Of a stretch of 64,000 bases of DNA, positions 25,178 to 33,943 are shown piece by piece. Under the pieces are notes generated by a model. The model saw only the letters and a program-made list of their open reading frames with translations. It was not told the DNA's origin and did not search any database. Where the stretch lies: assembly GCF_900109265.1 (NCBI RefSeq), contig NZ_FNZM01000014.1, positions 124,001 to 188,000 on the forward strand. Reading direction: 5' to 3'. The stretch is from Paraburkholderia tropica. Lineage in GTDB: Bacteria; Pseudomonadota; Gammaproteobacteria; Burkholderiales; Burkholderiaceae. How positions within the stretch are numbered: the first letter of the stretch is position 1; each line of letters opens with the position of its first letter. The position numbers and the translations under genes are program-made.

Positions 25178-26184
25178 CGCAAACCGTTCAGGCGCAAATC
25201 GCCTACTTCGGCAAGATTCCTTCGCGCGGCGACTTCGTGAAGAGCGGGCACAATCCGCAACTGCTGCAAACGCTCGATCGCTGGCTCGCGCAAGCGATGG
25301 AACTGCTCACCGACGATCCGCGCTGGAAGATCGTCTACGAAGAAGCGAAGCCGATGCACTTCGCGTTTCTCGGCTCGCACAGCAAGCTCGCGATCGCCGG
25401 CCATATGGTGGCGAGCCACGATCAGTCGTCGCGGCGCTTTCCGTTTCTCGCCGCCACCGCGCTGGAAGTCGAGCAGCCGCTCGCTTTTCTCGCGCGCAGC
25501 CCGCTCGCATTCGCGCGTCTCTGGTCGCGCGTCGCTGCACAGATGCAGCCGCTGCTCGGACCGAGCGAACCCGCGGGCGCGCTGCAATCGCTCGGCGAAA
25601 CGTTCGTGCCGGTCGATGTGGGCGGCACGGGCAATCCGCACGACGGCACGTTCGCCGACTTCGTCGAGCATCAGACGCTTTCGGGCCTCGAACAGATGCT
25701 GCTGGCGAGCGGCCATCCGGTGCGTTTGCGCGGCGCGATGCTCGCGCTTGGCTCGCTGCTGCGTCCCGTGATGACGAGCGGCGCAGCGCATCTCGAACGC
25801 GGCCTCACGCTGCCGCTGCCGACCGATCCGTTCTATCGCAGCCTCGTTGCCGCGTTCTGGCTCGAACTGATCGCGCCGTTCGTGTCGAAGGCCGATTTCG
25901 AACTGGCGATCTTCATCGGCACGATTGCGCAGCGCGAGCGCCTCGTCATCGGATTCAACGGCGCTTCCGCGAAGACCCTGCACAGCGTGGTCGATCCGCA
26001 AACCTACGCAGCCCACAACATCGACATCGACGATCCCGAGTGGATCGACGATCATGCACAAAGCGACCATGGCATCAGCAAACTCGTCAGCTACCTCGAC
26101 CAACCGCAGCTGTCGCTGCGCGTCTCGATCGACACGTTCCGCGAGGCGTTTATCGGGGAGCCGGTCAATGGCCGCCGTGCTTGA
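25174..26184 (+). CDS. tagF: T6SS-associated protein TagF (ImpM family)
   Basis: A 336-residue protein with the N-terminal signature of TagF/ImpM: AYFGKIPSRGDFVKSGHN followed by a Trp-rich and Phe-rich region (RRFPFLAATALEVE). TagF proteins act as negative post-translational regulators of T6SS assembly in Pseudomonas and Agrobacterium. GGGAGG precedes ATG 25174, which overlaps the tssM stop by 4 bp. No PpkA or PppA genes are in the window, so regulation by the threonine phosphorylation pathway is not evident here. Confidence 0.92.
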   Translation: MTQTVQAQIAYFGKIPSRGDFVKSGHNPQLLQTLDRWLAQAMELLTDDPRWKIVYEEAKPMHFAFLGSHSKLAIAGHMVASHDQSSRRFPFLAATALEVEQPLAFLARSPLAFARLWSRVAAQMQPLLGPSEPAGALQSLGETFVPVDVGGTGNPHDGTFADFVEHQTLSGLEQMLLASGHPVRLRGAMLALGSLLRPVMTSGAAHLERGLTLPLPTDPFYRSLVAAFWLELIAPFVSKADFELAIFIGTIAQRERLVIGFNGASAKTLHSVVDPQTYAAHNIDIDDPEWIDDHAQSDHGISKLVSYLDQPQLSLRVSIDTFREAFIGEPVNGRRA

Positions 26185-27133
26185 TACGCGTGCGCGCCGC
26201 GCGCTGGCGGCCGCGGTCGCGCTGGTGTTCTGCGCTGCCGCGCCCGCTTTCGCCGACGACGGCAGCCCCGCACGCGTCACGCCCATCGACAACAGCGGCT
26301 CGCAGATCCGCACGACGGTCCTGCCCGGCACGGCTTCATCGGCAGGCGTGGCGAATACTGCGCCCGCCGCTTCCGTCACTGCAGCCGCTTCGGGCACGCG
26401 CAGCGCCGTGACCTCGACGCCCGCACCGATGGACAACGCGCCGGGCCAGGTCGTGGTGGGCGGCAAGGTGCCCGACGAAGCCACGCACGCTGCCGTGCTG
26501 CAACGTCTGCGCGATACGTATGGCGCAGGCAACGTGGTCGACCAGATCGAAGTGGGCGATGTGGCCACGCCGCCTAACTGGTCGTCGAATGTGCAGAAGC
26601 TGATTGGCGCGCAGCTCAAGCAGATTCACAAGGGACAATTGAAGATCGACGGCACGCAGATCGACGTGCGCGGCGAAGTGGGCAACGAAGCGCAACGCCA
26701 GCAGATCGCGAGCGACATGGCGAATGCGCTCAATCCCACTTATACGATTCGCAATGGACTGCGTGTGAGCGCATCCGAACAGGGTCTGCTCGATCAGACG
26801 CTCGCGAACCGCACCATCGAATTCGAAACCGGCAGCGCGACGCTCGCGCCGGAAGGCCGCGCGATTCTCGATCAGATGGCCGCCGTGCTCGCGAAAATGA
26901 ATACGCGCACGGTGGAAATCATCGGTCATACCGACAATTCGGGTAATCGCGCTTCGAATATCGCATTGAGCCAGGCGCGCGCGGATGCGGTGAAGGGCTA
27001 TCTCGTTGCGAAGGGGATTTCGCCGCAGCAGCTCACGACCAATGGTGTGGGCCCCGATCAGCCGGTGGCGTCGAACGACACGACCGACGGTCGTGCGCGT
27101 AATCGACGTATTGAATTCCGCGCGGGGATTTAA
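26168..27133 (+). CDS. OmpA-family peptidoglycan-binding protein of the T6SS locus
   Basis: A 321-residue exported protein: signal peptide (RRALAAAVALVFCAAAPAFA), a middle BON/OmpA-like region, and a C-terminal OmpA domain with the peptidoglycan-binding core TVEIIGHTDNSGNRASNIALS and GRARNRRIEF. ATG 26168 has GGGGAG upstream and overlaps tagF by 17 bp. TssL in this locus lacks a peptidoglycan-binding extension, so this separate protein may supply the wall anchor. It closes the plus-strand operon. Confidence 0.9.
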   Translation: MAAVLDTRARRALAAAVALVFCAAAPAFADDGSPARVTPIDNSGSQIRTTVLPGTASSAGVANTAPAASVTAAASGTRSAVTSTPAPMDNAPGQVVVGGKVPDEATHAAVLQRLRDTYGAGNVVDQIEVGDVATPPNWSSNVQKLIGAQLKQIHKGQLKIDGTQIDVRGEVGNEAQRQQIASDMANALNPTYTIRNGLRVSASEQGLLDQTLANRTIEFETGSATLAPEGRAILDQMAAVLAKMNTRTVEIIGHTDNSGNRASNIALSQARADAVKGYLVAKGISPQQLTTNGVGPDQPVASNDTTDGRARNRRIEFRAGI

Positions 27134-27143
27134 GTGTTGCTGG

Positions 27144-27177
27144 GCCGCGCGGGGCGCAATGCCCGCGCGGCTTTTTT
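27144..27177 (+). terminator. Intrinsic terminator after the OmpA gene
   Basis: GCCGCGCGGG (27144-27153) pairs with CCCGCGCGGC (27162-27171) across an 8-nt loop and is followed by six T residues. It works on the plus strand; the minus strand lacks a T tract. Confidence 0.88.
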
Positions 27178-27187
27178 CATATCGGCT

Positions 27188-29449
27188 CTACAGCGCTGAA
27201 CGCGCCTTTTGCATGGCCGCCTGATCGGCCGCCATCTTGTCGATACGCGCCGCGTTGGCGTCGTCTTCTTTGCGCTTCTTGTCTTCCGCGTCGTAATCGG
27301 TGGTGCCGAATACGTCTTTGTCGCGCGTGCGGAAATACAGCGAAGGCGCCAGCACGTGATCCTGCCAGCTCGTCAGCAGCGTATCGTGAACGAGCATGTC
27401 GAATAGCGCCATGACGTCGTCGGGCAGCGGGTTCTTGCCGGCGAACCCTTCTTGCCAGGCCTTTACCAAGGCGATCTGATCGGCGTTGAGCGGATCTTTA
27501 TTTACGAACGCGGGCGCGAGAAAGAGCGGCGTGTAGTGCATTTGCGTGTCGAACGAATGCGTGAAACGGCGCTGTTGCTCCGCTTCGTAACCCGGCCGCA
27601 TCTTTTCCCACTTCGACGTCATGTCCTTCGCTTCGGCATCGAGCCGCTTCCACACGGTCGTGTAGTTGTTCGAAGGCGCATGCGCGAACAGATCGTTCCA
27701 GTGCGCGTCGGCAGCCTGCTTTTCCTGGCGCAATTGCTGGATCTTCGGCGAGTCCATCGGACCGCTGCCCTGCATTTCCCATTGCAGTTTCGCGGCCGCC
27801 GCGCGGCGGTCGTAGTCGGCCTTTTCCACTTGCTTGCGCCATTCTGCAACAGGATCGGTCACGGAGTGACGGAAGTCGGCGTCTTGATAGCGAACGGCAA
27901 TCCAGCGCAGAAACGTTTCCGCATGCGGCAGGAAATTGACGCCTGCGTTGTTGCGCACAACCTTCCGGTACGCTTCCACGAGCTGCTTGATGCGGTATTG
28001 CTTGCCTTCGTAGCTGATGGGGTGGGCGATGGTGATTCGCCTGAACAGAGTCGGCTTCCGCTCATAGATGGTTTCGAAGTCGAGCATGGCACAGCCTGCC
28101 TTGAGCGCTTCGATCAACATGTCGCGGAACGGCATGCGCATGAGTTCCGCATTCAAACCCAGTGATCCCTGCGGCGCGCCGCCAACTACGTCGCAACTCG
28201 TTCCGGGATAGAGGTATTGTTCGCCGCGTGTCTTTTCGAGGCTGTCGAGCCGCTGATAAAAACGCATCTCGTGCGCGGCGGCGTAGTGCACACAACGCTT
28301 CACACTAGCCGGGACGGAAAGCGGGAAGTCCTTGTAATCGGGCTTGATGGTGCCAAGATAAGGAATCAAGCCAATGACTTCGCCCGCATCCTCCGACATG
28401 ATCGATGAAACCGCATCGAACAGACCGAGGAACTTGATTTCAATCGGCACACCGTCTATTTGCAGATCTTCGTCGTCGCGATGCTTGTACTTCTCGGCAA
28501 TCCGATTGACGAAGGCGCGCGCGAGCACGCATCCTCGATCGGCTCCAAAAACCGAAAGTTCGATTTTGCGAATTTTACTGACCGCTGGCGGCCCCTTGCG
28601 GACGGCATCGACGGCGGCTTTAAACTGGTCCAATGCCGCGGCGAGCCGCGTGTCGACGCCCGTGCCGAAGTAGAAACTCATGGCCTGCGAGTCGCGCACG
28701 ATGGCAACGTTCTCCATCACCACACTCGTAAATACCTGACGCACGGCAGCCTGTGCCACCTTCAGCGGATTCTTCTTGATATCGTTCTTCGCGTTCTTGT
28801 AGACGTGCACGACGCCAAGCTTCGAGCGCTCCCACAACCGTGCGGGCGACGGGTCCAGCACATTGGCAACCCGGCGCATCGTCGCGGGAATGTCCTTGAT
28901 GTCCTTCTTGAAGTCGTTATAGGCCTTCAGCAACGGCCGGTACGAAAAATCTTCCGCCGACTTCTTGAAGGCATCCGTTGCACGCTTCTTGGCGTCGAAT
29001 TTATCGAGTTGATTTGCGCGCGTGGCAGAGTTCAACACACTCTTTCCCGCGCCAAGGAGGTCCTTCCCCACCAGGGCGGCGGCAGCCTCACTCGTGTTGA
29101 TCCAATCGTTGTTCTCGGCGCTTTTGTTGATATCGGTCCCGAGCCCTGAATAATAGAGCGCAAACCAGAACTGGTTCGGGGGACGTTTCGAGTCCAGCAT
29201 GGTGCGATGGGCTTCCCACAATCGCGCAATATTCGAATATGTGGACGGGTTATCGCTTTTCTCGTCTTCGTCCTTGTTGCGGCCGAATGCGTCGAAAAAT
29301 ACGCCGATGCGAATCGTCGCGCCGCACGGCATGCAATCGCCCTTCGGATATTCATTAGCCGTCATCCGGCTGACGGCGAGACGGACGCTCTGCGGCGTAG
29401 CGTCGTCGGGATCCAGCCCGGACGTACTCTTTCCTTTATCAGCCGGCAT
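27188..29449 (-). CDS. DUF2235 (Tle1-like) T6SS effector candidate with altered active site
   Basis: A 753-residue protein with the layout of DUF2235 alpha/beta hydrolases such as the Tle1 phospholipases: IRIGVFFDAFGRN and YSNIARLWE near the N-terminus, VFGADRGCVLARAFVNRI in the middle, FLGLFDAVSS (Asp345), and YPGTSCDVVGGAP. In the family the middle motif is normally GFSRGA with the nucleophile Ser; here residue 304 is Asp (codon GAT). The usual PGxHxD His is Ser418. The C-terminal third is rich in charged coiled-coil-like segments and has no recognised domain. No PAAR or signal peptide was seen. Position behind vgrG, a DUF4123 gene and a DUF3304 lipoprotein gene marks it as the cargo of this VgrG. 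It may be a non-classical hydrolase or a binding protein. Confidence 0.82.
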   Translation of the reverse strand: MPADKGKSTSGLDPDDATPQSVRLAVSRMTANEYPKGDCMPCGATIRIGVFFDAFGRNKDEDEKSDNPSTYSNIARLWEAHRTMLDSKRPPNQFWFALYYSGLGTDINKSAENNDWINTSEAAAALVGKDLLGAGKSVLNSATRANQLDKFDAKKRATDAFKKSAEDFSYRPLLKAYNDFKKDIKDIPATMRRVANVLDPSPARLWERSKLGVVHVYKNAKNDIKKNPLKVAQAAVRQVFTSVVMENVAIVRDSQAMSFYFGTGVDTRLAAALDQFKAAVDAVRKGPPAVSKIRKIELSVFGADRGCVLARAFVNRIAEKYKHRDDEDLQIDGVPIEIKFLGLFDAVSSIMSEDAGEVIGLIPYLGTIKPDYKDFPLSVPASVKRCVHYAAAHEMRFYQRLDSLEKTRGEQYLYPGTSCDVVGGAPQGSLGLNAELMRMPFRDMLIEALKAGCAMLDFETIYERKPTLFRRITIAHPISYEGKQYRIKQLVEAYRKVVRNNAGVNFLPHAETFLRWIAVRYQDADFRHSVTDPVAEWRKQVEKADYDRRAAAAKLQWEMQGSGPMDSPKIQQLRQEKQAADAHWNDLFAHAPSNNYTTVWKRLDAEAKDMTSKWEKMRPGYEAEQQRRFTHSFDTQMHYTPLFLAPAFVNKDPLNADQIALVKAWQEGFAGKNPLPDDVMALFDMLVHDTLLTSWQDHVLAPSLYFRTRDKDVFGTTDYDAEDKKRKEDDANAARIDKMAADQAAMQKARSAL

Positions 29450-29550
29450 CGTTTGATTCCTCGCACGGGGGCGGCAGCGGTCCGTTCATGTCGTCTTCGA
29501 CGGTCGCTGCCGATAATGAGTGGCTATTCGAATCGTGTACGGTGCAGCAA

Positions 29551-30390
29551 TTAGCCCGCATGTTGATACGCCTCGCGCGGGGGCGGCACCAGGCCGTCTG
29601 GAATCGCCGGAACGGGCACTTTCGCGAACTGCTTGTTCTTCAACGCTTTAAGCACGGCGGGCTGCAGACCTTGCAGAGATGCGGCAAGCGCTCCCGGCTT
29701 TGCCTTGTCGGCCTGAATGATTTTCTGCACCGCGGGATGCGCATCGAAATCCGAATTGATGAGCAACGCAAAGTACGCGTACTGCTCGAGATCGCGCTCG
29801 TCGGTCAAACGATATTTGATCCACGCTTGCGCGACGGCGCGCGCGATGCGGCGATCTGCATCGCCTTCCGTATCGTCGTAGCGATGGTCCAGCGCATCGC
29901 CGTGCTTTTGTTGCATGGCGCGAACGACGTCAACCACGGGCAACCTTGAATTCGGCATGATGCTCGCCGGAAATTCGAGCTCGACATGCCGATCTGGATA
30001 AAAATGCACGGCCAGTATGCGGTCGCCGATCCGGGTGGGCTCGGGGCTATCGGGTAGCGTCACGGTCGTTTCGGCGTGAAACGTCTTTTCGTCGCCCGCA
30101 TGCCATTGATTGGCATCGTAGTAGTTCCACGATACCTTGAACTGAGTGCCTTTCAACGCATAGCAACACGAGACACCGCCGCCGCCGCCCGGCTCATTGT
30201 CGCCGCCGCTGCTAACTTCGTGCCCGAATTGATCGGTGATCGTGAAGCCTGCCAGGTTGTACGGCATGTAGTTGAGTGCCATGGTGGAAATGCTGCTATA
30301 GCTCGGCTCGGATTTCCCGCATGCGTTGAGCGCGACACAAAGCGCACTCGCAACCGCCACGCGCGTCAGCAAAAAAGTCCCCAACTTCAC
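29551..30390 (-). CDS. DUF3304 lipoprotein, likely immunity protein
   Basis: A 279-residue lipoprotein. The GTG at 30390 is chosen because AAGGAG sits 7 nt upstream and because it begins a normal lipoprotein signal (KLGTFLLTRVAVASALCVALN, then A-C, Cys near 24). The domain after it has the DUF3304 features: a Gly-rich segment, GVSCCYAL, VSWNYYDANQW and ILAVHFYPDRHVELEF. DUF3304 lipoproteins are often next to T6SS lipase effectors, and outer-membrane or periplasmic lipoproteins protect cells against Tle1-type effectors. The immunity role is inferred from position, with the effector gene 101 bp downstream. Confidence 0.8.
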   Translation of the reverse strand: MKLGTFLLTRVAVASALCVALNACGKSEPSYSSISTMALNYMPYNLAGFTITDQFGHEVSSGGDNEPGGGGGVSCCYALKGTQFKVSWNYYDANQWHAGDEKTFHAETTVTLPDSPEPTRIGDRILAVHFYPDRHVELEFPASIMPNSRLPVVDVVRAMQQKHGDALDHRYDDTEGDADRRIARAVAQAWIKYRLTDERDLEQYAYFALLINSDFDAHPAVQKIIQADKAKPGALAASLQGLQPAVLKALKNKQFAKVPVPAIPDGLVPPPREAYQHAG

Positions 30391-30415
30391 GATCTGCTCC
30401 TTGAATTCCTGAATA

Positions 30416-31366
30416 TCATCCCGCACGAATCTCATCCCACGTCGCATCGTCGATCGTCTCAAACGCCTGCGCCGCGTCCATTTCCTTACGCATCACCGCG
30501 GCCAGTTGCGACTGCACGACCGGATGCTCGTCGAAGCGCGGGCCAATCAACAGTCCCGTCATGACATACGCCGACAACGACTCATCGCCGGTAATCCGAT
30601 ATCTGCCCGAGCGTTCCAGTTGTTCCAGCGTCTGCTCATAAAGCTCGATATCGCTGAGATGATCGATCGACGTGCCCATCGTTTCGCGAAACTTCAACAC
30701 CAGTTTGTCGGCATAACCGAGCTGCAACAAACCTTCGTGCTGCTCAGCGCTCAACGGCGACACAACGCGAGTCAGCGCAGGCCTCGATTCATTCCGCCAG
30801 GTTGCGGCTTCCAGGCGGCGCGTGCGATATCCAATCTCCAGACAAGGCGCGATAAATTCCTGAGCCTGCTTCTCGCTCCAAACCTGTCGCAATCTCGGCA
30901 GTACATGGTTATCGAAAAAGAACAGGTAATACGCCCGCCCGTTGGGCAATTCGTACATCACATAGCGACGCAAATGCGCGTCGATCTGTTCGAACGAAAC
31001 GGGTGACCAGATCGACGTCAGCGCATAAAGATCGACGGCTTCGCACCAAAGCTGACGAAGCATACTCAGCCCGCTTTCGTCTTTACCGAACAGCACGTGC
31101 GCGTCGAACTCGATCAGATACGGCGAAATCTCCGGATACTCTTCGAGTTCAATACCCTTCCACAAGGACACATGGCGAAGCCGCGTCTCGTTCCTCAAAC
31201 GTTCGTGCAGGTCCTGATAACCACGCGTATCCACGAGCAGATAAAGTCTCGCGTCGATATCCGCGTGCACATAAGCAGTGAGCTTTGCGCGCAGACCGTC
31301 AAGCCACACAGGCCACTCTTCCTGGCGCGTATCGACGACGTCGCCTTGCACATTCTGTTCGCTCAT
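30416..31366 (-). CDS. DUF4123 adaptor/chaperone (Tap/TEC family)
   Basis: A 316-residue DUF4123 protein (ARLYLLVDTRGYQDL near the start, SLWKGIELEEY, then SPYLIEFD). These cytoplasmic proteins load specific effectors onto VgrG and are not secreted themselves. The start codon overlaps the vgrG stop by one base (TGATG), which fits coupled translation of vgrG and its adaptor. The partner is expected to be the DUF2235 protein encoded two genes downstream. Confidence 0.9.
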   Translation of the reverse strand: MSEQNVQGDVVDTRQEEWPVWLDGLRAKLTAYVHADIDARLYLLVDTRGYQDLHERLRNETRLRHVSLWKGIELEEYPEISPYLIEFDAHVLFGKDESGLSMLRQLWCEAVDLYALTSIWSPVSFEQIDAHLRRYVMYELPNGRAYYLFFFDNHVLPRLRQVWSEKQAQEFIAPCLEIGYRTRRLEAATWRNESRPALTRVVSPLSAEQHEGLLQLGYADKLVLKFRETMGTSIDHLSDIELYEQTLEQLERSGRYRITGDESLSAYVMTGLLIGPRFDEHPVVQSQLAAVMRKEMDAAQAFETIDDATWDEIRAG

Positions 31367-33924
31367 CAGCCCACCTCGAGCATCGATTCACGTCCGCTCA
31401 GCGCGTTGAGCACGCATTCCTTGCAGGTGGAATTAGGCATGGTCGGAAGCGGATAATTCGTGCTGGCCGGCCCTTCGAACGAATGCTGTGCACCCTTGAT
31501 ATCGATCTTGCCGGGCGCGTGAATCTCGATGTTGCCGTCTTTGATGCGGATATAAGCGCCGCCGGACGTCAGCAGCAATTCCTTCTTCGCGGCACTTTCA
31601 ACCTTGTCGGTCGCGGAAATCACCTTGAGCAACTTCTGCGCGGTGATTTCGACATTGTCCGCGTGCGACTGGATTTCCACTTTGCCCTGGCCCGCGAACA
31701 GTTTCATGCCCGCGTTCTGCGCAAACAGACTGAGTTTCTCGCGCGCGCTGGCGATCAGCGATTTGCCGGTCGCCACGTGCGTGCTCTGTCCGCTCGCGAG
31801 GCTAATCTGATGATCGGCGGCGATGTGCGTGGATTGCTGGGTCGACAACGCAATGCCCGCAGGGCTCGCCATGAGCATCACGGGCTGCGAAAACGCGTTT
31901 GCGCTGCCCGTTCCGCCGCCCGCCGTATTGCCGCCGCTTCCCGTCGCGGCTTGCACGCGTTCCTGCGTCGCGGTGGTGAACGACTTCAGCGCGTTCACGC
32001 CGTCCGCAAGACTTTCCGCCTGCTGATTCGCACTCGCTTGCGAGAGCGCGTCCATCATGTCTTGCGAGCTCGTCAGTTGCTGATGTGCTTCTGTCACGTC
32101 GAGTTGCGCGCTCGCGGCCGATCGGGCGTAAGTCGAAACGTACAGTCCCTGACCTGCCCGCACCGCGCCATAAGCATCCGATTTCAAATCGAATCCGCTA
32201 CCCAGAAACGCGCCACGCGTATTCGCGTTTTGCGCGACGAGATAGCCCAGATGCAATTGCGAATTCGCACTCGTGCTATAGAGCTGCATGCGGTTCTGGC
32301 CGGTGGCGTCGTCGAGTACGAGCTGGTTATAACCGCTGCCGCCATACTCCTTCGATTTGTAACCGGAAAGCAGACCGTTCGAATGCCAGTTTGGCGCGGT
32401 CGATCCGTTATAAACGCGGCCCGTCACGATAGGCCGGTCGCAATCGCCGTCGAGCCAGTCGACGATGACTTCCTCTCCGACGCGCGGCACGTGCACGCTG
32501 CCATAACTGCTGCCGGTATCGGACATCGCCACGCGCAGCCAGCACGAAGCATTTTCGTCGCCGCTATTGAGCCGGTCCCAATGAAAATGCACTTTGATGC
32601 GATTCAGCGAGTCGGTGTACACCTCTTCGCTGGCAGGCCCCACCACGATCGCCGTTTGCATCTGCATATCGGGCTTGGGGTGATCGAATGCACTGCGATA
32701 CGGCACGGTTTTGCGCTGCGCTTCGATTTGCGCATACAAAAAACCTTCGCTGCCGTCAGCGTGCGTTACCGCAGCCGATGTCGATGTGTGTGCGGCTTTG
32801 ATCGCCGCGAGACGGCTTTGCAGGCTGTGCGGAAACGATTGCGCCTGCATGCTCGAAACCGGCAGATTATTCTCGACGAACCACACCGTTTCGATAATGG
32901 CGAATTCGCGATCCTGCTCGCTATCGGCGTCGTGCGCCGGATGCCCGCTCAACGTGAACCAGCGGCCCGCGTCGAGGTTACGCACCGCGCCACGACCTTC
33001 GAAGCGCTTCGTGCGAGATTCCCACTCTTCCATGCGAAACGTGGAAAGCGAATCGCCGCGCGCCTGATCGCCGAAACTATATGCGCCGGTGTATTCGTAC
33101 ACTTCGGCTTGCTGCGGAAGATGGCTTGTCGTGTCGAGCGTCGGCACCGAGGTGCCTTTCGCGTTGCTCGCCGTCGAGGGCGACTTGTAATCGAACGTAC
33201 GCGTCGTGAGCGTCACGCTTTGCAACATACGCGTGGCGCTCCATTGCACCAGCGCATTCGTTTCGCTATTCGTGCCCGCGCGATAGAACTGCACCGTTTG
33301 CGGCGAGAGCGCCGGCAATGCGCTCAGATTGTCGACGACGACCAGCGTGTGCGATTTGCCGTCGCTGCCCTGTTCGAAATAACTATAGAGCCCTTCTGAC
33401 TCCATGATTCGTTGGCAGAAGTGCCAATCGTCTTCATATTGCACGCAGAAAGAACGCTGCGGCAACGTGCTTTGCAAGGCGAAGCGGAACGCGCCTTGTG
33501 CCTGCGGGTGCGCGTTGAATACGTCGGTGAGAATGGCGTCGGCGGTCTTGTCCTGCCAGATGCGCGCGTCTTTCCTGAACTTCAAAAAATGCTGCCAGGA
33601 CGCGAATTCGAGCTGATAACTTGTCAGGCCGCTATCCGAACCGAGTCGACGTGCCGTATGCACGTAGCCGTGATGCGGCAGATAAGATTTATCGGCCTGT
33701 TCGAACCAGAGCGTCACCGGTTGCGCAATCAGTTTCTTCAGTGCGATATCGCCGGTGAGCGACACAGCATCCACCGTGAAGCCATAATCGCGGCCCATAC
33801 GCGTACGGCCGATCACACGTTGCGGTAGCAATGCGTTATCGCCGAGCGGCGTGTCGAGTTTCAGCAAGCGGCCGTCCTGCACGAGGCCGCCGCTGATAAG
33901 ACTCATGATGTCCTGTGCGCCCAT
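31366..33924 (-). CDS. tssI: T6SS spike protein VgrG
   Basis: About 852 residues. The N-terminal gp27-like part (LLKLDTPLGDNALLPQRVIG; CVQYEDDWHFCQRIMESEGLY) is followed by the gp5 OB-fold (HWDRLNSGDENASCWLRVAM, VGEEVIVDWLDGDCDRPIV), then a beta-helix of degenerate repeats with a DUF2345 domain (residues about 640-800, GQSTHVATGKSLI). It ends with a short Cys-containing tail and no obvious toxin domain. Three in-frame ATG codons (33933, 33924, 33906) are possible; 33924 is my choice. It forms the tip of the Hcp tube and carries the effector bound through DUF4123. Confidence 0.95.
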   Translation of the reverse strand: MGAQDIMSLISGGLVQDGRLLKLDTPLGDNALLPQRVIGRTRMGRDYGFTVDAVSLTGDIALKKLIAQPVTLWFEQADKSYLPHHGYVHTARRLGSDSGLTSYQLEFASWQHFLKFRKDARIWQDKTADAILTDVFNAHPQAQGAFRFALQSTLPQRSFCVQYEDDWHFCQRIMESEGLYSYFEQGSDGKSHTLVVVDNLSALPALSPQTVQFYRAGTNSETNALVQWSATRMLQSVTLTTRTFDYKSPSTASNAKGTSVPTLDTTSHLPQQAEVYEYTGAYSFGDQARGDSLSTFRMEEWESRTKRFEGRGAVRNLDAGRWFTLSGHPAHDADSEQDREFAIIETVWFVENNLPVSSMQAQSFPHSLQSRLAAIKAAHTSTSAAVTHADGSEGFLYAQIEAQRKTVPYRSAFDHPKPDMQMQTAIVVGPASEEVYTDSLNRIKVHFHWDRLNSGDENASCWLRVAMSDTGSSYGSVHVPRVGEEVIVDWLDGDCDRPIVTGRVYNGSTAPNWHSNGLLSGYKSKEYGGSGYNQLVLDDATGQNRMQLYSTSANSQLHLGYLVAQNANTRGAFLGSGFDLKSDAYGAVRAGQGLYVSTYARSAASAQLDVTEAHQQLTSSQDMMDALSQASANQQAESLADGVNALKSFTTATQERVQAATGSGGNTAGGGTGSANAFSQPVMLMASPAGIALSTQQSTHIAADHQISLASGQSTHVATGKSLIASAREKLSLFAQNAGMKLFAGQGKVEIQSHADNVEITAQKLLKVISATDKVESAAKKELLLTSGGAYIRIKDGNIEIHAPGKIDIKGAQHSFEGPASTNYPLPTMPNSTCKECVLNALSGRESMLEVG

Positions 33925-33943
33925 TTCGCTCACCAGGTGAATG

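Noticed and set aside
31285..33399. A 704-codon open frame antisense to vgrG
   Set aside because: Arg/His-rich shadow; vgrG domains are clear on the minus strand.
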